DNA from: Formosa sp. Hel1_33_131
GTDB taxonomy: Bacteria; Bacteroidota; Bacteroidia; Flavobacteriales; Flavobacteriaceae
DNA length: 53,566 bases
Assembly (NCBI GenBank): GCA_949499105.1
Contig: CATEFX010000023.1
Span: forward strand, 1 to 53,566
Reading direction: 5' to 3'
Shown here: positions 26,683 to 35,162 of the stretch, piece after piece
How positions within the stretch are numbered: position 1 is the stretch's first letter
How the letters are laid out: the number at the start of each line of letters is the position of its first letter
Translations under genes and position numbers: made by a program
The notes under the pieces: generated by a model
What the model saw: the letters and a program-made list of their open reading frames with translations, nothing else
Told to the model about the DNA's origin: nothing
Databases searched by the model: none

Positions 26683-27372
26683 CTAAATATACTTTTTTAA
26701 ATCTAATAAATCGTCCACACCAATAATGTCATCGTCTAAAATTTCGTTGTGGTAATTAAAACAAATGGCCGGCATTCCAAAGTTAATCGCTCCCATAATA
26801 TCTGCTTCTAAATTATCGCCGATCATCAAACTATTTTCGGGGGTGGCTTTGGCCATTTGTAGCGCGTGATTAAAGATTTTAGGGTTTGGTTTTTTGACGC
26901 CTACCATTTCTGAGTTCGTAACCGTTAGAAAATAATGATCAATATTAGATTGATTCAGTTTTCCATGTTGAACTTCTTTAAACCCATTAGTAATAATATG
27001 AAGTTTATACTTTGGGTGTAAATAGTCTAATAGCTCGATGGTTCCTGGAAACAGATGGTTAAATGTACAAAGGTGTGTGATATAATCATCGGATAATTTA
27101 TGAATAATTCGGGTTGGAATTGAAAATTCCAACGCTTTAAAGGCATCATTAAGGCGAGCGAATTTTAAGCTTTTTTTATCAATTTTCTCTTCTCTGTACA
27201 ACTTCCAATACTGTAAATTTATGGGCACATAAACTTCTAAAAACTCGGTTAAATCAATCTCTAAATTGTTCAACTCAAAAATCTTTTCAAAGGTCAATGC
27301 AGAGTTCTTATCAAAATCCCAAAGCGTATGGTCTAAGTCGAAAAAAATATGTTTTTTATGATGAAATGTCAT
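26683..27372 (-). CDS. YjjG-type noncanonical pyrimidine nucleotidase (HAD hydrolase)
   Basis: A 229-residue HAD-superfamily phosphatase. Motif I FFDLDHTLWDFD (residues 10-21) has the nucleophile and acid aspartates. Motif II is in LHIITNG (near 133-139), motif III is the lysine of KKPNPKIF, and motif IV is the aspartate pair in MIGDNLEADIMGA. The LWDFDKNS continuation and length are characteristic of the YjjG group, which dephosphorylates dUMP, dTMP and related damaged pyrimidine nucleotides. It overlaps the upstream deacetylase-like gene by 17 nt, indicating co-transcription. Specificity is inferred from family. Confidence 0.88.
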   Translation of the reverse strand: MTFHHKKHIFFDLDHTLWDFDKNSALTFEKIFELNNLEIDLTEFLEVYVPINLQYWKLYREEKIDKKSLKFARLNDAFKALEFSIPTRIIHKLSDDYITHLCTFNHLFPGTIELLDYLHPKYKLHIITNGFKEVQHGKLNQSNIDHYFLTVTNSEMVGVKKPNPKIFNHALQMAKATPENSLMIGDNLEADIMGAINFGMPAICFNYHNEILDDDIIGVDDLLDLKKYI

Positions 27373-28663
27373 GGGAAGTCTCTAGTATAAGATTAAATAA
27401 TAATTTGAAATCTGCCCATCGAGCGTTGGGACTGAACGCATAATTATGAAAAATAAACGTGAATGTCCCGTTTACCTTTTGAACTTCTGAAATCGCTTTT
27501 AACACGGTTTCCTTTTTATCTAAAAATGAGGCGTGTTTTATGAGTACGAAATCCATGAGTTGATAGGGGTGAATCCTTAAAGGAGTTTGAATTTCATAAT
27601 CTAAATCATAAAACAAAAAAGGGGTGCAAGTCCCAGCTCTAAATCCAATCGTATCTGGGTACCCCATAGAAAAATCGGAGTGAATTTCTAGATCTATATA
27701 ATTTCGATACGTTGTGGGGATATTAATTTTTGAAAATGAGGACCGCGCCGACGAAGTCACTGTATTTGTCACTGCATCCATTTGGATTTTTTCCGATTTT
27801 AAAATATCTAGAGAATCCAGCGCCATATAAGAAGCCTTAATGCCAACATAACAATAATCGGCAATCGACTTAATTAGAGATACAAACTGTTTTTTATTGA
27901 GGCTATTATTTTTATCATAAGTGGTAAACTCCCCAATTAAAAAAAACACATTAAACTTTGTTTGTGTTGATTTTTGACGATTGATAATCCATTTAAAATT
28001 ATCGTAGGGATCTTTTTTAAATCCAAATAAAACTGAAAATCGATCGTATAATAACTTAAACCGCAAACTAAGCAAATCGGTCAAAGACTCCCCTAAAGTC
28101 CTCAAAAACCCTTTATTTTTATAGTAATACGCGACTGGCACATCGATGACAGGCTGCATGGAATACGCACGCGATTCAAACTGGTAATTGGGATACTGAG
28201 CCTGTAAGGCGGCTTTGAATTTATAGGCCCATATATCGATCACTGGTTGATCCAAAAACCCGGATTTAAAAGCCAAACTTTCTTCTTTAGTAAACCGTCC
28301 ATACGAATCTTTTACATGCGGCAAATATTCTTCATACCGACTTAATAAATAAAAAGAGGCAGAAAATATATCATAAGGGAGGTGACTTTTTTCACCACTA
28401 CTAAAAAAACATTTAGTGTCCTCCCAAGTCTGAACATTGAGCTCAATATCAGATAACCCTTGCTCCAATAAAAGTCCGTTACTTTTCACGAAAAATTCAC
28501 TCCCTAGTGGTTGAGCACCATAAGACATTTTCAGACTGTCGTGTGCGATAAATTCCTCGATTACATTTGTAAAAGAGACCGGTATTTTGAGAATTCGAGT
28601 ACAAATTTGTTTAAAAACATATTTGAGTCTCGGCGTAATTTTAGACGTGTAAATTAATAGCAT
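27356..28663 (-). CDS. Polysaccharide deacetylase-like protein
   Basis: A 435-residue protein of a type common in Flavobacteriaceae and usually annotated as a polysaccharide-deacetylase family protein. An N-terminal region of about 110 residues (with SYGAQPLGSEFFVKSNGLL) precedes a NodB-like region (YSMQPVIDVPVAYYYKNKGF, FFLIGEFTTYDKN, LEIHSDFSMGYPDTIGFRAGTC). NodB enzymes remove N- or O-acetyl groups from cell-surface polysaccharides. Metal-binding residues can be suggested in VIDVP and LEIHSDFSMGYP but I cannot assign them all. No signal peptide is evident, so the location is uncertain. It shares one base with the radC stop (TAATG) and overlaps the YjjG gene. Confidence 0.75.
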   Translation of the reverse strand: MLLIYTSKITPRLKYVFKQICTRILKIPVSFTNVIEEFIAHDSLKMSYGAQPLGSEFFVKSNGLLLEQGLSDIELNVQTWEDTKCFFSSGEKSHLPYDIFSASFYLLSRYEEYLPHVKDSYGRFTKEESLAFKSGFLDQPVIDIWAYKFKAALQAQYPNYQFESRAYSMQPVIDVPVAYYYKNKGFLRTLGESLTDLLSLRFKLLYDRFSVLFGFKKDPYDNFKWIINRQKSTQTKFNVFFLIGEFTTYDKNNSLNKKQFVSLIKSIADYCYVGIKASYMALDSLDILKSEKIQMDAVTNTVTSSARSSFSKINIPTTYRNYIDLEIHSDFSMGYPDTIGFRAGTCTPFLFYDLDYEIQTPLRIHPYQLMDFVLIKHASFLDKKETVLKAISEVQKVNGTFTFIFHNYAFSPNARWADFKLLFNLILETSHDISS

Positions 28664-29361
28664 TAGAGTAAGCTTTCATCGGCAAAACTAAAATAGGCCT
28701 TTTCTGTGACAATTAAATGATCTAAGACTTTAATATCTAAACTTTCAGCCGCTAATTTTAATTTTTGAGTGAGATGAATATCTGCAGCACTCGCCACAAG
28801 CGTCCCCGATGGGTGATTGTGCACCAAAATGAGCCCGATGGCCGAATACTCTAAGGCTTGCTTAAGGACCAAACGAACATCGACAATTGTACCTGTCATT
28901 CCGCCTTTACTAAGTTGCGTTTTGGCCAGTATTTTGTTTGAATTATTAAGATATAATACCCAAAACTCTTCATGCTGAAGATGTCCTAAAAGAGGACGCA
29001 TCATGTCAAACACCGAAGCACTGCCCTTTATTTTAACAGCTTGTTTCTCATCCGTGTCTCGCCGACGTCGGCCCAATTCCATTGCTGCAACAATTTTAAC
29101 CGCTTTGGCCTCACCAATTCCTTTGAAAGTCATTAATTGAGCGGGAGATAACTTCCCTAAACCTTGTATATCGTTTCCCACACTTGACAAAATGCGCTTG
29201 GACAAACTCACCGCACTTTCCTGAAAAGACCCAGAACCAATTAAGATCGCTACCAATTCGGCATCACTCAAAATGCGGGCGCCTTTATCGATTAGTTTTT
29301 CGCGAGGTTGGTCATCTTGCGACCAATTTTTTATGGGAAATGATTTTGTAGGTAGTGTCAT
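28663..29361 (-). CDS. radC: RadC-family JAMM protein
   Basis: A 232-residue RadC protein with N-terminal helix-hairpin-helix segments (GLGKLSPAQLMTFKGIGEAKAVKI) and a C-terminal JAMM/MPN-type domain. The metal site HNHPSG followed by ADIHLT is intact. RadC was once linked to DNA repair, but the true role is still unclear; the fold suggests a metallo-isopeptidase-like or nuclease activity. The frame extends to a TTG at 29400; I prefer the ATG at 29361 (MTLPTKSFPIKNW), the common start of the family. It lies 35 nt after the mpl stop and overlaps the next gene by one base. Confidence 0.94.
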   Translation of the reverse strand: MTLPTKSFPIKNWSQDDQPREKLIDKGARILSDAELVAILIGSGSFQESAVSLSKRILSSVGNDIQGLGKLSPAQLMTFKGIGEAKAVKIVAAMELGRRRRDTDEKQAVKIKGSASVFDMMRPLLGHLQHEEFWVLYLNNSNKILAKTQLSKGGMTGTIVDVRLVLKQALEYSAIGLILVHNHPSGTLVASAADIHLTQKLKLAAESLDIKVLDHLIVTEKAYFSFADESLL

Positions 29362-29396
29362 AAGTTTGGGGGTGTTTGGGGATTGGTTCACTAAAG

Positions 29397-30761
29397 TCAA
29401 CTCGTATGGGAAACTGTTGTTTTGAGGGCTTCAAAATCTAAATTTCCATAACTCCCAGAACTCATCAATAAGACTGTTTTTTGAGCGTATTCTAGAGAGG
29501 TTATATAGTTTTTAAAATCCTCGGGGTCTGTATATATAATAAGGTCATCACGCTCAAAAGCCTGTGCTATTTGTGCTTTTGATACCGATTCTAATTTTTT
29601 AATCTCAACGGCATGTGGCGAATAAAACACCACCGCTTTATCGGCGGCATCTAGAGAACCTTTGTAGTGTTCGAGAAAATCTGCATTTAAGCTGCTGTAA
29701 GTATGTAATTCTAAACAGGCGATTAGTTCGCGTGTCGGGAACTGTGATTTGACCGCTTCCGTAGTGGCTTTGACCTTACTTGGCGAATGTGCAAAATCTT
29801 TATATACAACACAGTTTTTGTTTTCTGCGACTTTTTCTAGGCGTTTGCTTGCCCCCGAAAAACTTGAAATTGCTTCATAAAAATCGGCCTCATCGACACC
29901 CATTTGTTGGCAAATCCATTTTGAACCTGCTAAATTATTTAAATTATGAGCCCCAAAAACTTCGAGTGGAAGTGGCCCTTCTTCGGTTTCTAAATAAGTA
30001 ACTCCCTCAACGATTGTGTGTTCTGGCGTTTGATATGGAAATTTCCGAATTTGATTGGCGCTTTGTTCTACAATCGTTTTTACATTGAGGTCTTCCGTAT
30101 TGTAAGAAATACTCCCACCAACTGTAATGCTATCTACAAAAATTTTAAACTGTTCGAGATAGTTTTCAAACGTTGGAAATACGTTAATATGATCCCACGC
30201 AATCCCACTTAAAAGAGCAATATTTGGTTGGTATAAATGAAATTTTGGTCGACGGTCTATAGGAGAACTCAAGTATTCGTCGCCTTCTAGAACCATAAAG
30301 TCAGCGTCATCGGTTAGTTTAACCATCACATCAAAACCGTCTAACTGGGCACCTACCATATAATCCACCTCAATATCGTGGTAATTCAAGACGTGGAGTA
30401 TCATGGCTGTAATGGTTGTTTTTCCATGACTACCACCAATAACGACCCGCGTTTTATGTTTCGATTGTTCATATAAAAACTCTGGATATGAATATATTTT
30501 GAGATCCAATTCTTGAGCTTTTAAAAGCTCGGGATTGTCTTTTTTGGCGTGCATTCCCAAAACCACTGCATCTAAATTTTGGGTGATTTTCTCCGGATAC
30601 CATCCAAAACTATCTGGCAAAAGTCCGGCAGCATTTAATCGCGATTTTGAGGGTTCAAAAATAGTGTCGTCACTCCCCGTAACCTGCATCCCTTTGTTGT
30701 GAAGTGCCAAGGCTAAATTATGCATCGCAGCACCACCAATAGCAATAAAATGTACATTCAT
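29397..30761 (-). CDS. mpl: UDP-N-acetylmuramate:L-alanyl-gamma-D-glutamyl-meso-diaminopimelate ligase
   Basis: A 454-residue Mur-ligase-family enzyme that reattaches recycled murein tripeptide to UDP-MurNAc in the cytoplasm, using ATP. The N-terminal Rossmann domain begins MNVHFIAIGGAAMHNLALALH, the ATP loop is GGSHGKTTITAM near residue 108, and the DFAHSPSKVKATTEAVK segment is the Mur-ligase C-terminal signature. Sequence and length point to Mpl rather than MurC: the MHNLALAL and LEGDEYLSSPIDRRPKFHLY segments are the Mpl forms. It implies that the organism recycles peptidoglycan containing diaminopimelate. Confidence 0.93.
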   Translation of the reverse strand: MNVHFIAIGGAAMHNLALALHNKGMQVTGSDDTIFEPSKSRLNAAGLLPDSFGWYPEKITQNLDAVVLGMHAKKDNPELLKAQELDLKIYSYPEFLYEQSKHKTRVVIGGSHGKTTITAMILHVLNYHDIEVDYMVGAQLDGFDVMVKLTDDADFMVLEGDEYLSSPIDRRPKFHLYQPNIALLSGIAWDHINVFPTFENYLEQFKIFVDSITVGGSISYNTEDLNVKTIVEQSANQIRKFPYQTPEHTIVEGVTYLETEEGPLPLEVFGAHNLNNLAGSKWICQQMGVDEADFYEAISSFSGASKRLEKVAENKNCVVYKDFAHSPSKVKATTEAVKSQFPTRELIACLELHTYSSLNADFLEHYKGSLDAADKAVVFYSPHAVEIKKLESVSKAQIAQAFERDDLIIYTDPEDFKNYITSLEYAQKTVLLMSSGSYGNLDFEALKTTVSHTS

Positions 30762-30808
30762 AGTGTAAGTTTATGAGAGGTAAATATACGGAATGAGGTT
30801 AAATTCTC

Positions 30809-31723
30809 TTAAGGCTTTCGCAATAAAATTAATTGCTTTTCTTTCAACGCTGGCTTAAAACCGGGCATTTCTAGCAGTGCACTTTCAATAGAAGAAAGTG
30901 CTTGAGATGTTTTATCTTGTAATTTAAAAAGCTGTGCTTGAAGCACATAAGCCGACTCTAAAGGTTTGCTGTCTTTAGAAGATTTGAAGTCAATAAACGT
31001 TTGGATATAACGTTGTCCTATTGGGAGTTGTGTATTGTGAATGGCCGATGCTTTTGCAATAAGAAAATGTACTAAATTATTGTGAGATTTAAAATGGCTA
31101 GAATTTGATGGGTTACTTTGAAAACAGTTCAGATCTGCGACGTTTTCTAAACCCAATTTATAATAGATTTTTGCCTGCGTTCCTTTATCAGAATCTTCAT
31201 ATACATATGCTTTTGCAAAATAGCCATTCACTTTGGAAAGCTGTTCTAATTCATCCGCATATGAAATCGCTTTTTTATAACTTCCTCCTAAAAACCCTGG
31301 TAATTGTGTGTACAATTCTACCAAGGCCCAACGAACATTTATATGTTTTGGGTTGAGTTGAGCGGCTTTAAGAAATGATGATTTTACTTTAGAAATCAGC
31401 CCAATAGCATTTAGCCTAGGCCCTTCTTTGGCGAGTTTCCCTAAAACACCTCCATATTTAAAGTGATAGTCCGCATTAGTAGCCTCTAGATCAATGAGTT
31501 GTTTATATGCCGAAGCCGCTTTGTTCCAGTTGCTTTGAAAACCATAGGCATCCCCCATCAGCTCAAGTAATTCTAAATTTTGAGGAATTTCAACTAAATA
31601 AGCTTCTAGTTTTTGAACCGCTTGATCGTAGTTTTTTGCCTCAAATAAGCGCTCAAATTCTTGCGTATAATTTTGACCTATTAATAAGAATGGAGAGAGT
31701 AAAACTAATAAAAAGTGTTTCAT
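30809..31723 (-). CDS. TPR-repeat protein with signal peptide
   Basis: A 304-residue protein with a short signal peptide (MKHFLLVLLSPFLLIGQ) followed by tetratricopeptide repeats. Clear helical pairs are at about 20-50 (YDQAVQKLEAYLVEIPQNLE), 52-85 (LLELMGDAYGFQSNWNKAAS) and 110-145 (AAQLNPKHINVRWALVELYT), and one near the C-terminus (QALSSIESALLEMPGFKPAL). TPR proteins act as protein-binding scaffolds, here in the periplasm. The partner is unknown. It lies 12 nt after obg on the same strand, so it is probably co-transcribed with adk-obg. Confidence 0.82.
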   Translation of the reverse strand: MKHFLLVLLSPFLLIGQNYTQEFERLFEAKNYDQAVQKLEAYLVEIPQNLELLELMGDAYGFQSNWNKAASAYKQLIDLEATNADYHFKYGGVLGKLAKEGPRLNAIGLISKVKSSFLKAAQLNPKHINVRWALVELYTQLPGFLGGSYKKAISYADELEQLSKVNGYFAKAYVYEDSDKGTQAKIYYKLGLENVADLNCFQSNPSNSSHFKSHNNLVHFLIAKASAIHNTQLPIGQRYIQTFIDFKSSKDSKPLESAYVLQAQLFKLQDKTSQALSSIESALLEMPGFKPALKEKQLILLRKP

Positions 31724-31735
31724 ATCTACAACTTT

Positions 31736-32734
31736 TTAAGGATTCAACATGGCCCACAATCTATCTTTAAGTTCGACAATACCTGACTGTGCTAAAGAGG
31801 AAATAAAGACATAGTCGATTGGTAATTCTGCATCCAACTCTTCCATTAATTCTGCTTTGAGTTCATCGTCGAGCATGTCACTTTTTGACACAGCGATGAT
31901 ACGATCTTTATCGAGCATCTCTGGGTTATAGCGTCGCAATTCATCTAATAAAATATCATATTGTTTTTTGATATCATCCGCATCTGCAGGAATCAAAAAT
32001 AAGAGAATTGAATTTCGCTCGATGTGACGTAAAAAGTAATGACCCAACCCTTTTCCTTCTGCTGCACCTTCGATAATTCCAGGGATATCGGCCATGACAA
32101 ACGATTGATAATCTCGATATTCTACAATTCCTAAATTTGGTTTTAAGGTTGTAAATTCATAATCGGCAATTTTTGGCTTCGCAGAGGATACAACAGATAA
32201 TAACGTTGATTTTCCAGCATTAGGAAATCCAACCAATCCAACGTCGGCCAACACTTTTAATTCGATAGTTACAAATTTTTCTTCCATTGGAAGACCAGGC
32301 TGAGCATAGCGTGGCGTTTGGTTGGTTGACGATCTAAAATGCCAATTCCCTAAACCCCCTTTACCGCCTTGACAAAGAATAACTTCTTCATTATTATCTG
32401 TAATTTCGAAAAGAGTTTCGTTAGAATCCGAATCTCTTACCACCGACCCTAATGGGACATCAACATATACGTCTTCACCATCGGATCCTGTACTCCGGCT
32501 TTTACTACCACTGCCTCCATGCCCTGCTCGAAAATGGCGTTTGAATTTCAAGTGATGTAACGTCCAAAGATTGTCACAACCTCTTACGATTATGTGACCA
32601 CCGCGACCGCCATCCCCACCATCTGGACCCCCTTTTGTGATGAATTTCTCACGATGAAGATGTACTGAACCCTTTCCTCCACTACCAGAGCAAGCAAACA
32701 TTTTTACATAATCAACAAAATTACCTTCAGTCAT
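31736..32734 (-). CDS. obg: Obg/CgtA GTPase
   Basis: A 332-residue GTPase involved in late 50S subunit assembly and stress control. The N-terminal glycine-rich Obg fold spans about 1-158 ([18 protein letters not shown]), followed by the G domain with GFPNAGKST at 169-177, the G3 motif DIPGIIEGA at about 212-220 and SKSD near 280. There is no long C-terminal extension. It is 13 nt downstream of adk, a gene order found in many Bacteroidetes, and followed by a TPR-protein gene. Confidence 0.98.
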   Translation of the reverse strand: MTEGNFVDYVKMFACSGSGGKGSVHLHREKFITKGGPDGGDGGRGGHIIVRGCDNLWTLHHLKFKRHFRAGHGGSGSKSRSTGSDGEDVYVDVPLGSVVRDSDSNETLFEITDNNEEVILCQGGKGGLGNWHFRSSTNQTPRYAQPGLPMEEKFVTIELKVLADVGLVGFPNAGKSTLLSVVSSAKPKIADYEFTTLKPNLGIVEYRDYQSFVMADIPGIIEGAAEGKGLGHYFLRHIERNSILLFLIPADADDIKKQYDILLDELRRYNPEMLDKDRIIAVSKSDMLDDELKAELMEELDAELPIDYVFISSLAQSGIVELKDRLWAMLNP

Positions 32735-32747
32735 TTGGTTCTGTTTT

Positions 32748-33320
32748 TTACAGTGTATCTACTACTGCATTGAGCCGAACTGTAATGTCTTCTATAGAAC
32801 CTACGCCATCCACTCCAAAGTATTTATCCTTAGCCGCATAATAGGACTTAAGAATTGCTGTTTCAGCATAATATATTTTTATTCTGTTTCGAACCACTGC
32901 ATCATTTGCATCATCGGGTCTTCCACTCGTTTCGCCACGTTTGAGAAGGCGTTTTACCAACACCTCATCATCAACTTCCAAAGCAATCATAGCGCTGATT
33001 TCTGTTTGATGCGATTTTAAAAGCACATCTAACGCGTCCGCTTGTAAGATATTTCTAGGGAATCCATCAAAAATAAACCCCTTAGAATCAAGGTTTTTAG
33101 CAACCTCAGCACTGAGCATATCAATGGTCACCTGATCTGGAACTAACTCGCCTTTGTCCATAAAAGACTTTGCTAAAACCCCTAAATCTGTTTCGTTTTT
33201 TATATTAAAACGAAATACATCTCCAGTGGAGATATGTATTAAATTGTAAGTATCTTTCAAAAAAGCTGCTTGAGTCCCTTTCCCTGCACCAGGAGGGCCA
33301 AATAACACTAAATTTTTCAT
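32748..33320 (-). CDS. adk: Adenylate kinase
   Basis: A 190-residue kinase that interconverts ATP + AMP and 2 ADP. P-loop GPPGAGKGT is at residues 8-16; the AMP-binding region contains FDGFPRN (about 84-90). The lid is of the short type: [11 protein letters not shown] follows directly, with no zinc-binding cysteines. The length fits the short bacterial form. It is the first gene of the adk-obg-TPR unit. A -7 element is seen 65-72 nt upstream at 33385-33392. Confidence 0.98.
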   Translation of the reverse strand: MKNLVLFGPPGAGKGTQAAFLKDTYNLIHISTGDVFRFNIKNETDLGVLAKSFMDKGELVPDQVTIDMLSAEVAKNLDSKGFIFDGFPRNILQADALDVLLKSHQTEISAMIALEVDDEVLVKRLLKRGETSGRPDDANDAVVRNRIKIYYAETAILKSYYAAKDKYFGVDGVGSIEDITVRLNAVVDTL

Positions 33321-33384
33321 TTTTATTTAAACTTTAAGATATTGACTTCAAAAAAGCGTCAATGTTTACTACTAAATCAAGCCG

Positions 33385-33392
33385 CAAATATA
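33385..33392 (-). promoter_or_regulatory. -7 element (TATATTTG on the minus strand) of adk
   Basis: CAAATATA on the plus strand reads TATATTTG on the minus strand, a match to TAnnTTTG 65 nt before the adk start. No good TTG at the standard distance was found. Confidence 0.4.
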
Positions 33393-33457
33393 ATCAATTG
33401 TAAAGGTTTTGATTCGTTTTGATGCCCGATTTTAGTGTCCGATTTCATTTTTAAGTG

Positions 33458-33465
33458 TATTTTTG
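33458..33465 (+). promoter_or_regulatory. -7 element (TATTTTTG) of purK
   Basis: TATTTTTG fits TAnnTTTG and lies 36 nt before the chosen purK ATG at 33502. It is divergent from the adk promoter within the same intergenic region. A TTG partner at 17-23 nt is lacking. Confidence 0.4.
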
Positions 33466-33501
33466 TACTGTATTTATAAAATCGTTCAAGAAAATCTTAT
33501 A

Positions 33502-34656
33502 ATGGAGTATTTTTCATCAAACTTCAAACTTGGTATTTTAGGTGGCGGTCAGCTCGGGAAAATGTTACTTTATACCACCCGGAAATTTGACATCCACACC
33601 AGTGTTTTAGACCCTAGTTCAGAAGCGCCGAGTAAACTGGCCTGCAACGAATTCTTTCAAGGAGATTTGATGGACTACGAGACCGTTTATAATTTTGGTA
33701 AAAAAGTGAACACGCTCACTATCGAGATTGAAAATGTCAATATCGAAGCACTTAAAGCTCTTGAAAAAGAAGGCGTAAACGTATTTCCGTCTTCAAAAAC
33801 TTTAGAATCGATTCAAAATAAAGCCACCCAAAAATTGTTTTATGTTGATCATAATTTACCCTCAGCCACTTTTAAAAGGTTTGCGTTCACTGAAGAAATT
33901 TATACGGCAATAGAACACAGTAGCGTTGAATTTCCATTTGTATGGAAACGTGCTCAATTTGGGTATGATGGAACGGGCGTAAAAATTGTTCGTTCTGTGG
34001 CAGATTTGGAGAATTTACCAAATGTAGAATGCATCACAGAAGAACTCGTGCCGTTTAAAAGTGAATTGGCGGTCATTGTTGCTAGAAACACAAAAGGGCA
34101 AGTTAAAGTCTATCCAGTGGTTGAAATGGAATTCCATCCCGAAGCAAATCAAGTTGAATATGTTTTATGTCCAGCTAGAATTTCGGATGAGATTGCAGCC
34201 AAAGCAGAGCAGATCGCACTCAAAACCTCCGCAGCATTTGAACATGTAGGACTTCTGGCCGTCGAACTGTTTTTGACACAAGACGATGAAATTCTGATCA
34301 ATGAAGTCGCTCCTAGACCACACAATTCGGGACATCAAACAATTGAAGCGAGTTATACCTCACAATTTGAGCAACACATCAGAGCGATCTTAGGATTGCC
34401 AATGGGAAGCACCAAAAACAAAGTAAGTTCTGTGATGGTCAATTTAGTAGGCGCAGAAGGCCATACAGGAAACGTTATCTATGAAAATATAGAGAAATTA
34501 ATGGAAATGGAGGGCGTCACTCCGCACATATATGGCAAAAAAGAAACACGTCCCTTTCGAAAAATGGGACATGTCACAATCGTTCATTCGAAGCTAGAAA
34601 ACGCTCGAGCGATCGCCCAACAAGTAAAACAGTCAATCAACGTAATAAGTAACTAA
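33502..34656 (+). CDS. purK: N5-carboxyaminoimidazole ribonucleotide synthase
   Basis: A 384-residue ATP-grasp enzyme of de novo purine synthesis; it converts AIR, bicarbonate and ATP to N5-CAIR. The N-terminal Rossmann motif KLGILGGGQLGKMLLYTT is at about residues 6-23, ATP-grasp features include FPFVWKRAQFGYDGTGVKIV (near 140-160), and the catalytic end reads INEVAPRPHNSGHQTIEAS. The frame is open back to a TTG at 33463, but MEYFSSNFKLGILGGG from 33502 is the natural start. purE follows 1 nt after its stop, so PurK and PurE act in consecutive steps from one transcript. Confidence 0.97.
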   Translation: MEYFSSNFKLGILGGGQLGKMLLYTTRKFDIHTSVLDPSSEAPSKLACNEFFQGDLMDYETVYNFGKKVNTLTIEIENVNIEALKALEKEGVNVFPSSKTLESIQNKATQKLFYVDHNLPSATFKRFAFTEEIYTAIEHSSVEFPFVWKRAQFGYDGTGVKIVRSVADLENLPNVECITEELVPFKSELAVIVARNTKGQVKVYPVVEMEFHPEANQVEYVLCPARISDEIAAKAEQIALKTSAAFEHVGLLAVELFLTQDDEILINEVAPRPHNSGHQTIEASYTSQFEQHIRAILGLPMGSTKNKVSSVMVNLVGAEGHTGNVIYENIEKLMEMEGVTPHIYGKKETRPFRKMGHVTIVHSKLENARAIAQQVKQSINVISN

Positions 34657-34657
34657 T

Positions 34658-35143
34658 ATGGCACAAGTAGGAATCATTATGGGAAGCGACAGCGACATGC
34701 CTGTCATGAAAGAAGCAATTGCAATTCTAGAAGGATTTGACATCCAAATAGAAGTGGATATTGTCTCTGCTCACCGCACCCCTGAAAAATTATTTGACTA
34801 TGGATCTAATGCCCACAAACGCGGTTTAAAAGTGATTATTGCCGGTGCCGGCGGCGCAGCACATTTACCTGGAATGATTGCATCCCTAAGTCCTTTGCCT
34901 GTGATTGGCGTGCCCGTAAAATCGAGTAACTCTATCGATGGATGGGACTCTATACTATCCATTTTACAAATGCCAGGCGGGGTTCCTGTCGCAACCGTTG
35001 CTTTAAATGGCGCTAAAAATGCTGGCATCTTAGCCGCTCAAATTATTGGCGCTTCTGACAGCTGTGTTTTAGACAAAATTTTAATGTATAAAGAAGGTTT
35101 GAAAGCAAAAGTCCTAGAAGCCTCCAAAAAAATTAAATCATAA
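34658..35143 (+). CDS. purE: N5-carboxyaminoimidazole ribonucleotide mutase
   Basis: A 161-residue class I PurE that moves the carboxyl group of N5-CAIR to give CAIR. Signature segments are GSDSDMPVM (9-17), SAHRTPEKLFDY (about 39-50) with the catalytic histidine, and the glycine-rich AGAGGAAHLPGM. The presence of purK next to it agrees with the class I, N5-CAIR-dependent route. Start codon is 2 nt downstream of the purK stop. Confidence 0.98.
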   Translation: MAQVGIIMGSDSDMPVMKEAIAILEGFDIQIEVDIVSAHRTPEKLFDYGSNAHKRGLKVIIAGAGGAAHLPGMIASLSPLPVIGVPVKSSNSIDGWDSILSILQMPGGVPVATVALNGAKNAGILAAQIIGASDSCVLDKILMYKEGLKAKVLEASKKIKS

Positions 35144-35162
35144 ATTTCCCCAAAAAATTCAC

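Noticed and set aside
33341-33363. Inverted repeat ATTGAC-N11-GTCAAT in the leader of adk, possible operator.
   Set aside because: Only 6-bp arms, no known regulator, and expected by chance in AT-rich leaders.
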